Positions 9,001-17,943 of a stretch of 64,000 nucleotides of DNA are shown in pieces. Source of the DNA: Micromonospora sp. NBRC 110009 (lineage in GTDB: Bacteria > Actinomycetota > Actinomycetes > Mycobacteriales > Micromonosporaceae); the NCBI RefSeq assembly GCF_030518795.1, contig NZ_CP130427.1, positions 620,001 to 684,000 on the forward strand, written 5' to 3'. Numbering within the stretch: the stretch's first letter is position 1; each line of letters opens with the position of its first letter. Below the pieces are notes generated by a model that was given only the letters and a program-made list of their open reading frames with translations, did not search any database and was not told the DNA's origin. A program made the position numbers and the translations under genes.

Positions 9001-9990
9001 TCACCGGACCTGCACCAGGTGCTCGCTCGCCGGCAGCAGCTCGCCGATCACGGTGCCGCCCGGCACCTCGCCGGCGACCAGCAGTCCGCCGGAGGTCTGC
9101 GCGTCGGCCAGCAGCAGCCGCTCCCCCTCGTCGGCCCGGCCGAAATCGGTCCGCGGGGTCACCCAGTCCAGGTTGCGTCGGGTGCCGCCGCTGACGTACC
9201 CGTCGCGCAGCGCCTCGCGGGCCCCTGGCAGGTACGGCACGGCCGCCGCGTCGACGGCCACGGTGAGCCGGCTGGCCCGGGCCAGCTTCGAGGCGTGCCC
9301 GAGCAGCCCGAAGCCGGTCACGTCGGTGCCGCAGCGGATGCCGGCGGCGACCGCGGCGCGGGCCGCGTCCCGGTTGAGCCGGGTCATCGCGGCGACGGCC
9401 TCCGGGAATCGCTCCCCGGTCTGCTTGTGTCGGGTGTTCAGCACGCCCACGCCGAGCGGCTTGGTCAGCGAGAGCGGCAGGCCGGCCCGGCCGGCGTCGA
9501 GGGTGATCAGTTCCTCCGGACGGACCACGCCGGTGACGGCGAGACCGTACTTCGGACCGTCGTCGTCCACGCTGTGCCCGCCGGCCAGGTGGCAACCGGC
9601 CTCCCGGGCCACGTCCTGGCCGCCGCGCAGCACCTCCCGGGCCAGCTCCAGCGGCAGCACGCCCCGGGGCCAGCAGAGCAGGTTGAGCGCGACGAGCGGG
9701 GTGCCGCCCATGGCGTACACATCGGAGAGCGCGTTGGCCGCGGCGATCCGGCCCCAGTCGTATGCGTCGTCCACCACCGGGGTGAAGAAGTCGGCGGTGC
9801 TGACCAGCCCGGTCCGCTCGTCCAGCCGGACGACTGCGGCGTCGTCGCCGTTCTCCAGCCCGACCAGCAGGTCGGCCGCGCCGGTGGCCGGGCCGAGGCC
9901 GGCGACCATCGCCTCCAGCTCACCCGGCGGTATCTTGCACGCGCAGCCACCGCCACGGGCGTAATCGGTCAGCCGGAGCCGCTCGGTCAT
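9001..9990 (-). CDS. selD: Selenide, water dikinase (selenophosphate synthase)
   Basis: Makes selenophosphate from selenide and ATP, the selenium donor for selenocysteine and selenouridine. The protein is 329 residues. The N-terminal catalytic motif [12 protein letters not shown] has Cys at 16 (not selenocysteine) and Lys19. ATP/metal-binding segments [19 protein letters not shown] and [16 protein letters not shown] follow, and the AIRS C-terminal half is complete. I chose the ATG at 9990 because homology begins there. No selA, selB or tRNA-Sec gene is seen in the window. It is divergent from the glutamate transporter operon. Confidence 0.93.
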   Translation of the reverse strand: MTERLRLTDYARGGGCACKIPPGELEAMVAGLGPATGAADLLVGLENGDDAAVVRLDERTGLVSTADFFTPVVDDAYDWGRIAAANALSDVYAMGGTPLVALNLLCWPRGVLPLELAREVLRGGQDVAREAGCHLAGGHSVDDDGPKYGLAVTGVVRPEELITLDAGRAGLPLSLTKPLGVGVLNTRHKQTGERFPEAVAAMTRLNRDAARAAVAAGIRCGTDVTGFGLLGHASKLARASRLTVAVDAAAVPYLPGAREALRDGYVSGGTRRNLDWVTPRTDFGRADEGERLLLADAQTSGGLLVAGEVPGGTVIGELLPASEHLVQVR

Positions 9991-10105
9991 CTCCACATGA
10001 TCTCCGTGAAGGGCCGGGCCCGCCACTCGGACAGGCCGGTTGGTGACGGAATTCGGACTCCTCGGCACGCCGGTGACCGATGTTACCGCTCCGTGACCAT
10101 TCGAG

Positions 10106-10136
10106 TTGCGTTCCGCCACATCACCCCGCCTACAGT
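10106..10136 (+). promoter_or_regulatory. Promoter of the glutamate-type ABC operon
   Basis: TTGCGT (10106-10111) and TACAGT (10131-10136) are separated by 19 bases. This leaves about 55 bases of leader before the ABC ATPase gene. It is the best -35/-10 pair in the selD-gluA gap. Confidence 0.4.
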
Positions 10137-10197
10137 TGCCCAACCGGGGGTCGATCGGCCCCGCCAATCCGCACGGACGACAGGGACGGTGGACGAC

Positions 10198-10944
10198 GTG
10201 ACGACGGGCGAACCGCTCATCGTGCTCGACGGGGTCAACAAGTGGTTCGGCCCGCTGCACGTGCTCGACGACGTCTCACTCTCCGTCGGCAGGGGCGAGG
10301 TGGTCGTGGTGATCGGACCCTCCGGCTCCGGCAAGTCGACGCTCTGCCGCGCGATCAACCGACTGGAGCCGATCAACTCCGGCACGATCACCTTCGACGG
10401 CAGTCCGCTGCCCGCCGAGGGCAAGGCCCTGGCCAAGCTGCGCAGCGAGGTCGGCATGGTCTTCCAGTCGTTCAACCTCTTCGCGCACAAGACCATCCTG
10501 GAGAACGTCACCCTCGGCCCGGTGAAGGTCCGCAAGGACAAGCCGGCCGCCGCGCGCGAGCGTGGCCTGGCCCTGCTGGAACGGGTCGGCATCGCCAACC
10601 AGGCGGACAAGTACCCGGCGCAGCTCTCCGGCGGCCAGCAGCAGCGGGCGGCGATCGCCCGCGCGCTGGCCATGCAGCCCAAGGCGATGCTCTTCGACGA
10701 GCCGACCAGCGCGCTCGACCCGGAGATGGTCGGCGAGGTCCTGGACGTGATGACCTCCCTGGCCCGCGACGGCATGACGATGGTCGTGGTCACCCACGAG
10801 ATGGGCTTTGCCCGGCACGCGGCCAACCGGGTGATCTTCATGGCCGACGGCAAGCTCGTCGAGGACGCTCCGCCGGCCGAGTTCTTCGCGAACCCGCGCA
10901 GCGAGCGGGCCAAGGACTTCCTCTCCAAGATCCTCACCCACTGA
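10198..10944 (+). CDS. gluA: Glutamate-type amino acid ABC transporter, ATPase
   Basis: ATP-binding subunit of a polar amino acid importer (PAAT family), on the inner face of the membrane. The protein is 248 residues with Walker [10 protein letters not shown] (40-48), the Q-loop in [11 protein letters not shown], signature LSGGQQQR, Walker [13 protein letters not shown] and the H-loop THEMG. I chose GTG 10198; another GTG at 10189 is possible. It is the first gene of a four-gene operon (ATPase, binding protein, two permeases) in the order of the Corynebacterium gluABCD system. The exact substrate is inferred from this resemblance. Confidence 0.9.
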   Translation: MTTGEPLIVLDGVNKWFGPLHVLDDVSLSVGRGEVVVVIGPSGSGKSTLCRAINRLEPINSGTITFDGSPLPAEGKALAKLRSEVGMVFQSFNLFAHKTILENVTLGPVKVRKDKPAAARERGLALLERVGIANQADKYPAQLSGGQQQRAAIARALAMQPKAMLFDEPTSALDPEMVGEVLDVMTSLARDGMTMVVVTHEMGFARHAANRVIFMADGKLVEDAPPAEFFANPRSERAKDFLSKILTH

Positions 10945-11002
10945 GCGTCCGTAGTTGGAGCGCGCCGTCCCCCGGCGGGCTTCGTCGAAGAAGGAGATGA
11001 GA

Positions 11003-11935
11003 ATGCGTTACAAGCGCGTGGCGGCGGTCGCCATGATGGCCTCGCTCGCCCTGTCGGCCGCCGCGTGCGGCAAGGAGGGCAACCCGACCCCCAGCGGCGG
11101 CAACGCCAGTGGTGGCGCCCAGTCCGACGACTGCAAGACCTCGGGCGTGACCTTCACCCCGAAGACGGACGCGAACGTCGCCGGCAGCGCGACCTTCCAG
11201 AAGATCAAGAGCGCCGGCAAGGTCACCATCGGCGTCAAGTTCGACCAGCCGAACCTGGGCTACAAGGACGCCAAGGGCAAGCGCTGCGGCTTCGACATCG
11301 AGATCGCCCAGTACGTCGCCAGCACGCTCGGCGTCGACCCGGCGAAGATCGAGTACAAGGAGATCGCCTCCGCCAACCGGGAGACCGCGATCAAGGGCGG
11401 CGAGATCGACTACTACGTCGGCACGTACTCGATCACCGACAAGCGCAAGAACGACGTCTCCTTCGCCGGCCCGTACTTCGTCGCCGGTCAGGACCTGCTG
11501 GTCCGCAAGGACGAGTCGTCCATCACCGGCAAGGACTCGCTCAAGGGCAAGAAGGTCTGCTCGGCCACCGGCTCCACCCCGATCCAGCGGGTGCGGGACG
11601 AGGGCCTCACCGAGCCGAACAACATCGTCGAGTTCAAGACCTACTCGGAGTGCGTCTCGCAGCTGCTCGACAAGAAGGTCGACGCGGTGACCACCGACGA
11701 CGCCATCCTCAAGGGCTACGCCGCGCAGAACCCGGACGCGCTGAAGGTCGTCGGCCAGCCGTTCAGCACCGAGAAGTACGGCATCGGCCTGCCCAAGGAC
11801 GACAAGGCCTTCCGCGACTACGTCAACGACCAGATCGAGGCGGCGTTCTCGGACGGCACCTGGCAGAAGATCTACGACGGCACGCTCGGCTTGTCCGGCT
11901 CCTCGGCGACCAAGCCGCAGCTCGAGCGGTACTGA
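11003..11935 (+). CDS. gluB: Amino acid ABC transporter substrate-binding lipoprotein
   Basis: Extracellular lipid-anchored receptor of the importer. The protein is 310 residues. The signal peptide MRYKRVAAVAMMASLALSAA ends in a lipobox with the lipidated Cys at 22. A Gly/Ser/Asn-rich linker follows, then a periplasmic-binding fold type 2 domain (GYKDAKGKRCGFDIEIAQYV, NRETAIKGGEIDYYVGTYSIT). AAGGAG lies six bases before the ATG. A stable hairpin immediately downstream may raise its expression above that of the permeases. Glutamate or another polar amino acid is the likely ligand. Confidence 0.92.
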   Translation: MRYKRVAAVAMMASLALSAAACGKEGNPTPSGGNASGGAQSDDCKTSGVTFTPKTDANVAGSATFQKIKSAGKVTIGVKFDQPNLGYKDAKGKRCGFDIEIAQYVASTLGVDPAKIEYKEIASANRETAIKGGEIDYYVGTYSITDKRKNDVSFAGPYFVAGQDLLVRKDESSITGKDSLKGKKVCSATGSTPIQRVRDEGLTEPNNIVEFKTYSECVSQLLDKKVDAVTTDDAILKGYAAQNPDALKVVGQPFSTEKYGIGLPKDDKAFRDYVNDQIEAAFSDGTWQKIYDGTLGLSGSSATKPQLERY

Positions 11936-11949
11936 CGGTCCGACGCCGC

Positions 11950-11979
11950 ACCGGGCGGGGAGCCTGCTCCCCGCCCGGT
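11950..11979 (+). terminator. Intra-operon stem-loop between binding protein and permease
   Basis: ACCGGGCGGGGAGC (11950-11963) is followed after two bases by its perfect complement (11966-11979), 14 bases after the gluB stop. There is no U-tract. It probably acts as a partial terminator or 3' mRNA stabiliser that sets the gluB to gluC/D ratio. Confidence 0.6.
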
Positions 11980-12005
11980 CCCCGTCCCGAGAGTGAGAGC
12001 GAGGC

Positions 12006-12662
12006 ATGGGCGAGTTCTTCCGCGTCCTGACGGACAACCACCAGGTGTTCCTCGACGGGTTCACGAACACCGTCAAGCTCTTCCTGATCGCAGCGGTCGG
12101 CAGCCTCGTCCTCGGTACGCTGCTCGGCGCCATGCGGGTCTCGCCGGTGCCCGCGCTGCGGGCGTTCGGCGCCGCCTACGTCAATGTGGTCCGCAACACC
12201 CCGCTGACCCTGGTCTTCGCGTTCCTCGTCTTCGCGGTGCCGAAGCTGGACGTGAACGTCGACTACTTCCCCAGCGCCTGCATCGCGCTGACCGTCTACA
12301 CCTCCGCCTTCGTCTGCGAGGTGGTCCGCTCCGGCGTGAACACGGTGGGGACCGGTCAGGCCGAGGCCGCCCGCGCGCTGGGCATGACCTTCGGCCAGGT
12401 GCTGACGCTGATCGTGCTGCCGCAGGCGCTGCGGGCGATGGTGCCGCCGATGATGAGCGTCTTCATCGCCATGCTGAAGAACACCACGATCGCCGCCGGC
12501 TTCTCCGTGCTGGAGGCCGGTGCCATCCCGGCGTACATGGCCGAGCGGGGTGAGCCGCAGTTCGCCGTGCTCACCTGGATCACGATCGGCTTCCTGGTCC
12601 TGATCATCCCGCTGGTGGTGCTCCAGCGGTTCCTCGAGCGCAAGTGGGCGGTGGCCCGATGA
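12006..12662 (+). CDS. gluC: Amino acid ABC transporter permease 1
   Basis: Integral membrane subunit of the PAAT importer. The protein is 218 residues with about five membrane segments. The EAA loop is seen around GTGQAEAARALGMTFGQVLTLIVLPQALR, where it contacts the ATPase. The N-terminal part (DGFTNTVKLFLIAAVGSLVLG) is typical of the HisM/GlnP family. Its TGA overlaps the ATG of the next gene (ATGA). The start has a purine-rich GAGAGCGAGG upstream. Confidence 0.92.
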   Translation: MGEFFRVLTDNHQVFLDGFTNTVKLFLIAAVGSLVLGTLLGAMRVSPVPALRAFGAAYVNVVRNTPLTLVFAFLVFAVPKLDVNVDYFPSACIALTVYTSAFVCEVVRSGVNTVGTGQAEAARALGMTFGQVLTLIVLPQALRAMVPPMMSVFIAMLKNTTIAAGFSVLEAGAIPAYMAERGEPQFAVLTWITIGFLVLIIPLVVLQRFLERKWAVAR

Positions 12663-13531
12663 GCAGTCTCCTGTACGACCTGCCCGGGCCGCGGGCCCGG
12701 CTGCGCAACCGGATCCTCGGCGTGGTCTCCATCGCCGCGATCGTCGCGCTGGTCGCGTTCATCGTCTACAAGTTCAACGAGACCGGCCAGTTCGAGCCCC
12801 GCAAGTGGGAGCAGTTCCAGTACGCCTCGGTGCAGCGTGAGCTGCTCACCGGCCTCTGGGCGACGCTCAAGGCCGCCGGCATCGCCACCGTGCTGGCCCT
12901 GCTCTTCGGCGCGGTCTTCGCCGGCGCCCGGCTCTCGGACCGGTGGCTCCTGCGCGCCCCGGCCACCTTCGTGGTGGAGCTGTTCCGGGCCATCCCGCTG
13001 CTGATCCTGATCTTCTTCGGCTACTACGTGCCGCTGCAGTACGGCTGGTCGATCGACAAGCTGTGGGCCCTGGTCATCGGCCTCACCCTCTACAACGGCT
13101 CGGTGCTCGCGGAGATCTTCCGTGCCGGCATCAACGCCGTGCCCTACGGGCAGTCCGAGGGCGCCTACGCGATCGGGCTGCGCAAGAACCAGGTGCTCCG
13201 GCTGATCCTGCTGCCGCAGGCGTTCCGGTCGATGCTGCCGGCCATCGTCAGCCAGCTCGTGGTGCTGCTCAAGGACACCGCGCTGGGCTTCATCATCACG
13301 TACCCGGAGCTGCTCTTCGTCGGCAAGCAGATCGGTGGCCGGTTGCCGTTCGGGCTGCCGTACGTCCCGACGTACCTGATCGTCGCGGCGATCTACATCT
13401 CCATCTGCGGCCTGCTGTCGGTCCTGGCCTGGTGGTTGCAGAGGCGACTGACCCGGCTGCCGCGTACCGCCGCCAAGCCCGTGCCGTCGGTGCAGACCGA
13501 CGGCGGCACCGGGGCCACCCAGCTGGTCTGA
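12659..13531 (+). CDS. gluD: Amino acid ABC transporter permease 2
   Basis: Second integral membrane subunit, 290 residues. It has a cytoplasmic N-terminus, a first membrane helix (RILGVVSIAAIVALVAFIVY), a periplasmic stretch and the conserved permease core. The EAA-like loop is PYGQSEGAYAIGLRKNQVLRLI. The start codon overlaps the gluC stop, so the two permeases are translationally coupled and probably form a heterodimer. A strong bidirectional hairpin terminator ends the operon. Confidence 0.92.
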   Translation: MSSLLYDLPGPRARLRNRILGVVSIAAIVALVAFIVYKFNETGQFEPRKWEQFQYASVQRELLTGLWATLKAAGIATVLALLFGAVFAGARLSDRWLLRAPATFVVELFRAIPLLILIFFGYYVPLQYGWSIDKLWALVIGLTLYNGSVLAEIFRAGINAVPYGQSEGAYAIGLRKNQVLRLILLPQAFRSMLPAIVSQLVVLLKDTALGFIITYPELLFVGKQIGGRLPFGLPYVPTYLIVAAIYISICGLLSVLAWWLQRRLTRLPRTAAKPVPSVQTDGGTGATQLV

Positions 13532-13543
13532 TCCACGGATGCG

Positions 13544-13577
13544 CGACGGGCGGGTGGGTCTCCCCACCCGCCCGTCG
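13544..13577. terminator. Bidirectional terminator between gluD and rny
   Basis: A perfect 15-bp stem (CGACGGGCGGGTGGG at 13544-13558, complement at 13563-13577) with loop TCTC lies between the convergent gluD and rny stop codons. There is no U-tract, as is usual in actinomycetes. Confidence 0.8.
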
Positions 13578-13592
13578 GCGTTCCGGCCGTCC

Positions 13593-15359
13593 TCAGCGGG
13601 CGATCTCGGTGACCCGGGACTCGCGGACCACGGTGACCCGGATCTGACCGGGGTAGGTCAGCTCCTCCTCGATCTGCTTGGCCACGTCGCGGGCCAGCAC
13701 CGCCGCGCCGATGTCGTCCACGTCCTCCGGCTTGACCATCACCCGGATTTCGCGCCCCGCCTGCATGGCGAAGACCTTCTCCACGCCGAGCTTGCCGGCC
13801 GCGATCTCCTCGATCCGCTCCAGCCGCTTGACGTACGCCTCCAGGCTCTCCCGCCGCGCCCCCGGCCGGCCGCCGGAGCAGGCGTCGGAGGCCTGGGTGA
13901 GGACCGCCTCGATGGTCTGCGGCGGCACCTCGTTGTGGTGCGCCTCGATGGCGTGGACGACGTCCTCGCTCTCGCCGTACTTGCGGGCCAGGTCGGCGCC
14001 GATGATGGCGTGGCTCCCCTCCACCTCGTGGGTGAGCGCCTTACCGATGTCGTGCAGGAACGCGCAGCGCTTGATGGTCGGCACGTCCAGCCGCAGCTCG
14101 GCGGCCATGATGCCGGCGATGTGCGCGGTCTCCACCAGGTGCTTGAGCACGTTCTGCCCGTACGACGTCCGGTAGCGCAGCCGGCCGAGCAGGGTGACCA
14201 TTTCCGGGTGGATCTCGGTGATGCCGACCTCCACCAGGGCGTCCTCGGCGGCCCGGTGGCAGAGCTCCTCCACCTCCTGCCGCGCCAGGTCGTAGACCTC
14301 CTCGATCCGGTGCGGGTGGATCCGCCCGTCGAGCACCAGCTTCTCCAGGGTGAGCCGGCCGACCTCGCGGCGTACCGGGTCGAAGCAGGAGAGCAGCACC
14401 GCCTCGGGGGTGTCGTCGATGATCAGGTTGACCCCGGTGACCGACTCGAAGGCGCGGATGTTGCGCCCCTCCCGGCCGATGATCCGCCCCTTCATCTCGT
14501 CGCCGGGCAGGTGCAGGACGCTGACCACGCTCTCCGCGGTCTGCTCGCTGGCGACCCGCTGGATGGCGTCCACCACGAGGTGCCGGGCCCGCTGCTCGGC
14601 GGTGCTCCGGGCGTCCGCCTCGATGTCCCGGACCAGCAGCGCGGCCTCCCGCTTGGCCTGGCCCTCGATCGCGTCGACCAGCTCGGCGCGGGCCGCGTCG
14701 GCGGTCAGCCCGGCCACCCGCTCCAGCTCGCGACGGCGCTGCTCCTCCGCCTCGGCGAGGGCCTGCTCCCGCTCGACCAGCCCGGCCTCCCGGGCGGCGA
14801 GGGCGGCGCTGGCCGCGGTGAGCTGCCGCTCCCGCTCGGCGAGCCGCTCCACCTCCTCGGTGTGCAGCCGCTCCCGCTCGTCCATCCGGGCCGCCCGCCG
14901 CTCCACCTCGGCGGCCTGCTCGCGGGTGGTCGCGGCGAGCACCGCCACCTCCCGCTCGCCGCTGCGCCGGGCGGCGGCACGGAGCTGCTCGGCGTCCGCC
15001 TCGGCCTGCTTGTGCGCCCGCTCCAGCACGGTGTCGGCCTCGGCCCGGGCGTCGTCGAGGACCCGTCGGGCCTCGGCCCGGGCCGCCTTCGCCTCGGCCT
15101 TGGCGGCGGCCGCCTCGGCGCGGGCCGCGGCGGCGGCCGACTTCGCCACGTCGATGGTGCTGTTCGCCTCGTCGGCGGCGGTGCGCAGCGCCGCGAGGGA
15201 CTGCTCCTGCCGGTCCTTCTCGGCGATGAAGGCCGGGTCCTCGGGGGCGGGCGCGAGGTTGATCCGGCGCAGCACGCGGACGCCGAACAGGACCGCGCCG
15301 ACCACCACGACGGCGAGGAGCAGCACCACGACCAGGAGGACCACGTCGAAAGCGTTCAT
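13593..15359 (-). CDS. rny: Ribonuclease Y
   Basis: Membrane-anchored endoribonuclease that initiates mRNA decay. The protein is 588 residues. An N-terminal membrane helix (about 5-29) is followed by a long Ala/Glu/Arg-rich coiled coil (about 45-270), a KH domain (GDEMKGRIIGREGRNIR, about 280 onward) and an HD domain with AFLHDIGKALTHE (His-Asp near 434). The ATG at 15359 puts the membrane helix at the extreme N-terminus, as in the family. A longer in-frame extension upstream would bury the anchor and is rejected. The ATG overlaps the stop of a small upstream ORF. Confidence 0.94.
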   Translation of the reverse strand: MNAFDVVLLVVVLLLAVVVVGAVLFGVRVLRRINLAPAPEDPAFIAEKDRQEQSLAALRTAADEANSTIDVAKSAAAAARAEAAAAKAEAKAARAEARRVLDDARAEADTVLERAHKQAEADAEQLRAAARRSGEREVAVLAATTREQAAEVERRAARMDERERLHTEEVERLAERERQLTAASAALAAREAGLVEREQALAEAEEQRRRELERVAGLTADAARAELVDAIEGQAKREAALLVRDIEADARSTAEQRARHLVVDAIQRVASEQTAESVVSVLHLPGDEMKGRIIGREGRNIRAFESVTGVNLIIDDTPEAVLLSCFDPVRREVGRLTLEKLVLDGRIHPHRIEEVYDLARQEVEELCHRAAEDALVEVGITEIHPEMVTLLGRLRYRTSYGQNVLKHLVETAHIAGIMAAELRLDVPTIKRCAFLHDIGKALTHEVEGSHAIIGADLARKYGESEDVVHAIEAHHNEVPPQTIEAVLTQASDACSGGRPGARRESLEAYVKRLERIEEIAAGKLGVEKVFAMQAGREIRVMVKPEDVDDIGAAVLARDVAKQIEEELTYPGQIRVTVVRESRVTEIAR

Positions 15360-15493
15360 GCCGCCACTCCCAGCAGCCGGCCGGGCCGACGCGCCGAGGT
15401 GACGGGGGAAGACTCGACCAGGCTGCGGCCGCCCGGCGAGGAGCGACCGGCATCGCACGGAAGACCGCCGGTGAACCTGTGCCGCCCCGCCAT
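15356..15493 (-). CDS. Possible 45-residue ORF coupled to rny
   Basis: Starts with ATG at 15493 behind GGGGAGG, five bases upstream, one of the best ribosome binding sites in the region. Its TGA overlaps the rny ATG (ATGA). The peptide (MAGRHRFTGGLPCDAG...) is Arg/Gly-rich, without recognisable domain or membrane segment. It may be a translated leader that couples into rny, or it may be spurious. Coding evidence is the initiation site and overlap only. Confidence 0.3.
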   Translation of the reverse strand: MAGRHRFTGGLPCDAGRSSPGGRSLVESSPVTSARRPGRLLGVAA

Positions 15494-16087
15494 GGCCGCC
15501 TCCCCTGAACGTCGGCGCCGCAGGCAGCGCGCCGCTGGGCACGCGCCTACGGCTCTGGACGCCCGACCGGAGCGGCTGGCCGTGGGTAGCTTTCCGTCGG
15601 CGGTGCCCCCACCGGGGGCATCGCCGACGACCGGTTGCAGTTGTCGGTCGGCTCCGGACCGGCCGTCCGGAGCTGCCGTCAAAGGCCGGTGACGCTGGCC
15701 AAAAGTGATGCCGTTCTGTTACGCGATCTATGTTGTGCGCTTAGCCTGCGCTGGTCGGGCAAAGTGAGCCTGTATGGCGAGGCTAGGTCGCGAGAGGCCT
15801 TTCGGTCAAGGACTCATGATCAAACCACCCGGACGGAGAGAAGTTGCGGCATCACGCAGCGCTCATCAGATGCCGGACACGGATGGACAAACTTCACGGC
15901 CGCCGGCCTCGTCAGTCACCTTCCCGCCCTGCTCAGACCCTCGCCGCTGCCCAGCGGAGACACGTTGCCGGGCGACGCGGCGACACCCTGGCGGAAAGTG
16001 CTGCCTCGACCGACCGGGAGCGCAACGTCACGGACGTTGCGGCGCCCGGGAGGAGCGGTGGGCCTCGGGCGGGTCCGGTGGCGCGGG
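15494..16087. other. 594-bp intergenic region, rny leader side to recX terminus
   Basis: No convincing protein gene is seen on either strand; the open frames here lack ribosome binding sites and have irregular codon bias. The part from about 15700 to 15900 is less GC-rich than the surroundings and should hold the rny promoter. At 16021-16041 CGCAACGT and ACGTTGCG form an 8-bp stem with a five-base loop, about 50 bases beyond the recX stop, a weak terminator candidate for recA-recX. No riboswitch was recognised. Confidence 0.5.
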
Positions 16088-16783
16088 TCAGTCGAGGGGG
16101 CGGGAGTCGCGGTCGAGGTCGTTCTCGGCGTCGGCGAGGGCGTCGGCGTCGATGTGCTCGGCGAACTCGGCCGCCTCGGCGCTCTGCGCGGCGAGGGCGT
16201 CCTTCACCGCCCGGATCGCCACCCCGGGCGGGTAGCCCTTGCGGGCCAGCATGGCGACGAGGCGCCGGAACACCGCGTCGGGCTCGCCGCGGGCCGACCG
16301 CAGCTTCCGGTCGACCAGGGCCCGGGCCGTCTCCGCCTCGGTCTCCTCGTCCAGCTCGCCGAGGGCCTCGCTGGCCACCTCGCCGTCCACGCCGCGCTGG
16401 CGCAGCTCGTTGGCGAGCGCCCGCCGGGCCAGCCCCCGGCCGGCGTGCCGGCTGGTGATCCAGGCCCGGGCGAAGGCGGCGTCGTCGATGATGCCGACCT
16501 CGTCGTACCGGTCGAGGACTTCGGCGGCGACCTCCTCGGAGATGCCCCGCTTGGCGAGGGCACCGGCCAGCTCGGCCCGGGTCCGCGGCCGGACCGCGAG
16601 CTGCCGCAGACAGATCTCCCGGGCCACCTCGGCCTCGTCGCGGGGCGGAGCCGGAGTCGCCTCGGGATCGGGCTCCTCGGCACGGCCCCGCCGGCCCCGG
16701 CGGGGCCGGGGCGTGGTGGCGTCACCCGTGCGGGGCGGGCTGGCGTCCCAGCCGCGCCCCGTCCGGGCACGTCGTCCTGCCAC
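16088..16783 (-). CDS. recX: Regulatory protein RecX
   Basis: Modulator that binds and inhibits RecA filaments. The protein is 231 residues. A basic, proline-rich N-terminal extension of about 45 residues precedes the RecX helical repeats, including AREICLRQLAVRPRTRAELA, IDDAAFARAWITSRH and GRGLARRALANELRQRGV. It starts with GTG 11 bases after the recA stop and is surely cotranscribed with recA. The long disordered N-terminus is common in actinobacterial RecX. Confidence 0.93.
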   Translation of the reverse strand: MAGRRARTGRGWDASPPRTGDATTPRPRRGRRGRAEEPDPEATPAPPRDEAEVAREICLRQLAVRPRTRAELAGALAKRGISEEVAAEVLDRYDEVGIIDDAAFARAWITSRHAGRGLARRALANELRQRGVDGEVASEALGELDEETEAETARALVDRKLRSARGEPDAVFRRLVAMLARKGYPPGVAIRAVKDALAAQSAEAAEFAEHIDADALADAENDLDRDSRPLD

Positions 16784-16794
16784 GAGTCAGCGGA

Positions 16795-17841
16795 TCAGAA
16801 GTCGACCGGCGGCAGCTCCGGGCCACCGGCGGCGTCGCCCACGCCGACCCCGACGCCGAGCTTCTCCAGGATCTTCTTCTCGATCTCGGCGGCCACGTCC
16901 GGGTTCTCCCGGAGGAACTCGCGGGCCTTCTCCTTGCCCTGGCCGAGCTGGTCGCCGTCGTAGGTGTACCAGGCGCCGGACTTGCGGATGATCGCCTGCT
17001 CCACGCCCACGTCGATCAGCGAGCCCTCGCGGGAGATGCCCTTGCCGTACATGATGTCGAACTCGGCCTGCTTGAACGGCGCGGCGACCTTGTTCTTCAC
17101 GACCTTGACCCGGGTGCGGTTACCGACCACGTCGGTGCCGTCCTTGAGGCTCTCGATGCGGCGCACGTCGAGCCGGACCGAGGCGTAGAACTTCAGCGCC
17201 CGACCACCGGTGGTGGTCTCCGGGCTGCCGAACATCACGCCGATCTTCTCGCGGAGCTGGTTGATGAAGATCGCCGTGGTGCCGGTGTTGTTGAGCACAC
17301 CGGTGATCTTCCGGAGTGCCTGGCTCATCAGCCGCGCCTGCAGACCCACGTGGCTGTCGCCCATCTCGCCCTCGATCTCGGCGCGCGGCACCAGGGCGGC
17401 CACCGAGTCGATCACGATGATGTCGATCGCACCGGAGCGGACCAGCATGTCGGCGATCTCCAGCGCCTGCTCGCCGGTGTCCGGCTGGGAGACCAGCAGG
17501 GCGTCGGTGTCGACGCCGAGGGCCTTCGCGTACTCCGGGTCGAGCGCGTGCTCGGCGTCGATGAAGGCGGCGATGCCGCCGGCCCGCTGCGCGTTGGCCA
17601 CCGCGTGCAGCGCCACCGTGGTCTTACCGCTCGACTCCGGGCCGTAGATCTCGACGACCCGGCCGCGGGGCAGGCCACCCACGCCGAGCGCCACGTCGAG
17701 CGCGATGGAGCTGGTCGGGATGACGGCGGTCTGCACGACCGGCCGCTCCCCCAGCCGCATCACCGAACCCTTGCCGAACTGCTTGTCGATCTGAGCGAGA
17801 GCAAGGTCGAGCGCCTTCTCCCGGTCCGGCCCTGCCGCCAT
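16795..17841 (-). CDS. recA: Recombinase RecA
   Basis: DNA strand-exchange ATPase and coprotease for LexA. The protein is 348 residues. Walker A GPESSGKT spans 67-74, Walker B is [22 protein letters not shown], loop L2 and the polymerisation motif are intact, and the acidic tail ends PPVDF. No intein is present. The ATG at 17841 fits the family start ([19 protein letters not shown]). Upstream lie a LexA-independent promoter motif (17897-17919), two DnaA-box-like sequences and an SOS box (17974-17989), so damage control by two routes is predicted. Confidence 0.98.
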   Translation of the reverse strand: MAAGPDREKALDLALAQIDKQFGKGSVMRLGERPVVQTAVIPTSSIALDVALGVGGLPRGRVVEIYGPESSGKTTVALHAVANAQRAGGIAAFIDAEHALDPEYAKALGVDTDALLVSQPDTGEQALEIADMLVRSGAIDIIVIDSVAALVPRAEIEGEMGDSHVGLQARLMSQALRKITGVLNNTGTTAIFINQLREKIGVMFGSPETTTGGRALKFYASVRLDVRRIESLKDGTDVVGNRTRVKVVKNKVAAPFKQAEFDIMYGKGISREGSLIDVGVEQAIIRKSGAWYTYDGDQLGQGKEKAREFLRENPDVAAEIEKKILEKLGVGVGVGDAAGGPELPPVDF

Positions 17842-17896
17842 CGTTGCCACCCCTGCCTTCGCCGGCGTCTTACCTGAGCTTCGCGTCACGCGGGAC

Positions 17897-17919
17897 ACGC
17901 TAGGCGCTGGGTCCGACAG
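17897..17919 (-). promoter_or_regulatory. RecA-NDp-type DNA-damage promoter of recA
   Basis: On the minus strand the element begins CTGTCGG and ends CTAGCGT, with 23 bases overall. The class consensus known from mycobacteria is TTGTCRGTG, then about eight bases, then TANNNT. The -10 TAGCGT is 17897-17902, about 55 bases before the ATG. Such promoters are LexA-independent and have been attributed to ClgR-like regulators and to PafBC. Confidence 0.6.
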
Positions 17920-17943
17920 AAAACCAGCCGACGGGCCGCGAGC

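Noticed and set aside
9001..9990. Selenocysteine (in-frame TGA) in selD
   Set aside because: The catalytic position is an ordinary Cys codon and the frame has no internal TGA.
13593..15542. N-terminal extension of RNase Y by 61 residues
   Set aside because: The membrane anchor begins at the internal ATG 15359, which is the conserved family start; the extension is basic and non-homologous.
15700..15900. A ydaO-type or other known riboswitch before rny
   Set aside because: No match to a consensus I can recall; the repeats seen are short and unstructured.
15774..16235. Plus-strand frame of 153 codons before recX
   Set aside because: No ribosome binding site, Arg/Pro/Ser-rich product, and it runs into the antisense of recX.
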